Positions 62,915-64,000 of a stretch of DNA of 64,000 bases are shown here, piece by piece (the first letter of the stretch is position 1; every line of letters starts with the position of its first letter). The position numbers and the translations under genes are program-made. The stretch is taken from contig NZ_CP059732.1 in the NCBI RefSeq assembly GCF_014117325.1, positions 6,337,001-6,401,000 on the forward strand, written 5' to 3'. Source of the stretch: Spirosoma foliorum. GTDB taxonomy: Bacteria; Bacteroidota; Bacteroidia; Cytophagales; Spirosomataceae. A model generated the notes under the pieces. It did not search any database. It saw nothing but the letters and a program-made list of their open reading frames with translations, and had not been told where the DNA came from.

Positions 62915-63784
62915 ATGGTCAAGCGAACTGCACTAATTTCAGAGGGTATTCTACAGTTTATCCTGTTCAGCAACACCTATATTGCACTTTGCGCGGTTAT
63001 CATGTGCCAGGCCACCGCCCGACTTTTTAAACTTAATTTGCCCATCTCGTTTCTGGCGTTTGTCTTTGTGGGTACGCTGGGTAGTTATTCACTACACTGG
63101 TTTTTGACCGATTCATCCACTGATGAAACTAATCGAAGTCAGTGGAATCAAACGCACAAACAAACACTACTTGGTTTGTTTATTGGCACTGTTCTGGTTG
63201 GCCTTTGGCTACTAGTCTATTTACAATCGTACGTTCTTGACTTACTGCCCGTCGTCTTGCTGACTTTTTTGTATTCAGCCCCTAAAATCAACTGGCGATT
63301 GTTTCGTATCCTGCGCCGGATTGCCGTTTTTAAATCGATCTATCTTACTTTAATTTGGACTTACGTCACAGCCGCCCTTCCCTTGTTAATGGCAATCTCG
63401 GTTCAGCGACCAAGTTGGGTACTTATGGGAACCTGGCTTATAAACCGGTTTCTATTAATTTACAGCATTGCGCTCTGGTTCGACTACCGCGATCGGGCTA
63501 TAGATCGGCAGTCGAAGTGGCTTACGATTGCATCAATGCTCACTGAAACTCAGATTCGTTGGTTCTTCTACGGGCTTGCTTTATGTTTTGGATTGACTAT
63601 TCCTATTTTGTACAGACAGTGGCTAAACGTCTGGCCCGTAGTATGTTTAAGCGCACCCATGGCACTATTAGGGCTGACAATTCGATGGATTGCTACGAAG
63701 CCGTCAGATTATGGCTATTACCTGTACGTAGACGGATTGCTGATGCTGTCTGGTATCCTATTGGAGTTCGGGCCAACTAGCTAG
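62915..63784 (+). CDS. UbiA-like integral membrane protein
   Basis: The 289-aa protein has about eight hydrophobic helices. The topology and the motifs FLYSAPKINWR and LWFDYRDRAIDR resemble UbiA-type prenyltransferases, which transfer prenyl groups to aromatic acceptors. The first Asp-rich motif (NxxxDxxxD) is not clear, being only LTDSSTDETN. It may be a diverged member with another role. It is the last gene; 63785-64000 holds no recognised gene. Confidence 0.55.
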   Translation: MVKRTALISEGILQFILFSNTYIALCAVIMCQATARLFKLNLPISFLAFVFVGTLGSYSLHWFLTDSSTDETNRSQWNQTHKQTLLGLFIGTVLVGLWLLVYLQSYVLDLLPVVLLTFLYSAPKINWRLFRILRRIAVFKSIYLTLIWTYVTAALPLLMAISVQRPSWVLMGTWLINRFLLIYSIALWFDYRDRAIDRQSKWLTIASMLTETQIRWFFYGLALCFGLTIPILYRQWLNVWPVVCLSAPMALLGLTIRWIATKPSDYGYYLYVDGLLMLSGILLEFGPTS

Positions 63785-64000
63785 TTTTACGAACATGTAT
63801 CGTCCGGAAACATGCTGACCTATTACCAATTGACAATGAACTACCAAGTGCTAACTTGGAATAAGGGAAAAAGTGAACTTAGAGGTATCCTCCAAGCTAG
63901 CAAATAATCTTCTTTATTACTTAGAATCAATAGAGTGAACAAAAACCCTCTTATTCAGTAGTGAATAGCAGGCGACACGTTCAGCTAATTGTCGATCGAG

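Overview
The window comes from a Bacteroidota chromosome, most likely Cytophagales/Spirosomataceae (Spirosoma-like). This is inferred from the gene set (arsenosugar-type ArsS cluster, DUF6169, IntDOT-like integrase, long RND/TolC operon), from TTTG-type -7 promoter elements, and from a roughly half-GC backbone broken by very AT-rich islands. I identified families from sequence motifs only; no database search was run.

Layout. (1) 1-6823: the right end of an integrative element. It carries a truncated radical-SAM (RiPP-type) gene with a candidate precursor, an XRE regulator, a C5-cytosine methyltransferase / DUF262 / HEPN defence operon, an excisionase-like gene, a tyrosine integrase, and a 3' fragment of tRNA-Asn as attachment site. 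(2) 7092-12124: a very AT-rich STAND NTPase (Mrr-like nuclease + NACHT) broken by one in-frame TAG, followed by remnants of a Toprim primase and an IS3 OrfA. (3) 12273-46443: a stress and envelope region with trehalose enzymes (TreZ-like protein, trehalase, TreS-maltokinase, OtsA-OtsB), a universal stress protein, an OmpR-type two-component system, small membrane proteins, ion transporters, a TPR protein, a repeat-rich surface protein and an RND efflux operon. (4) 47001-57910: an arsenosugar-type cluster (both arsenosugar glycosyltransferases, PNP, ArsS, FAD oxidoreductase, AhpD-like protein), interleaved with a GH1-like protein, an SDR, an HMG-CoA reductase and a DUF6169 pair. (5) 58223-63784: membrane and lipoprotein genes.

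Main discovery candidate. Twelve intergenic regions carry the same array: four hexamers related to TCTAAG at exact 11-bp spacing, followed by a TTG/TTTG -7 element whose first T lies 20 bp (two cases 19 bp) after the start of the fourth hexamer. This is the geometry of PhoB/OmpR-family activator sites overlapping the -35 region. The sites precede the trehalose genes, the universal stress protein, two lipoproteins, several small membrane proteins, the TPR protein and the RND efflux operon. They surround an OmpR-family response regulator and histidine kinase (28352-30393), the obvious candidate regulator. I read this as a local stress regulon.

Several genes look broken: an amber codon in the NACHT gene, one-base shifts in homopolymers in a sterol-desaturase-like gene (T9) and in trehalase (T8), and an MscS C-terminal remnant. 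The homopolymer cases may be sequencing errors.
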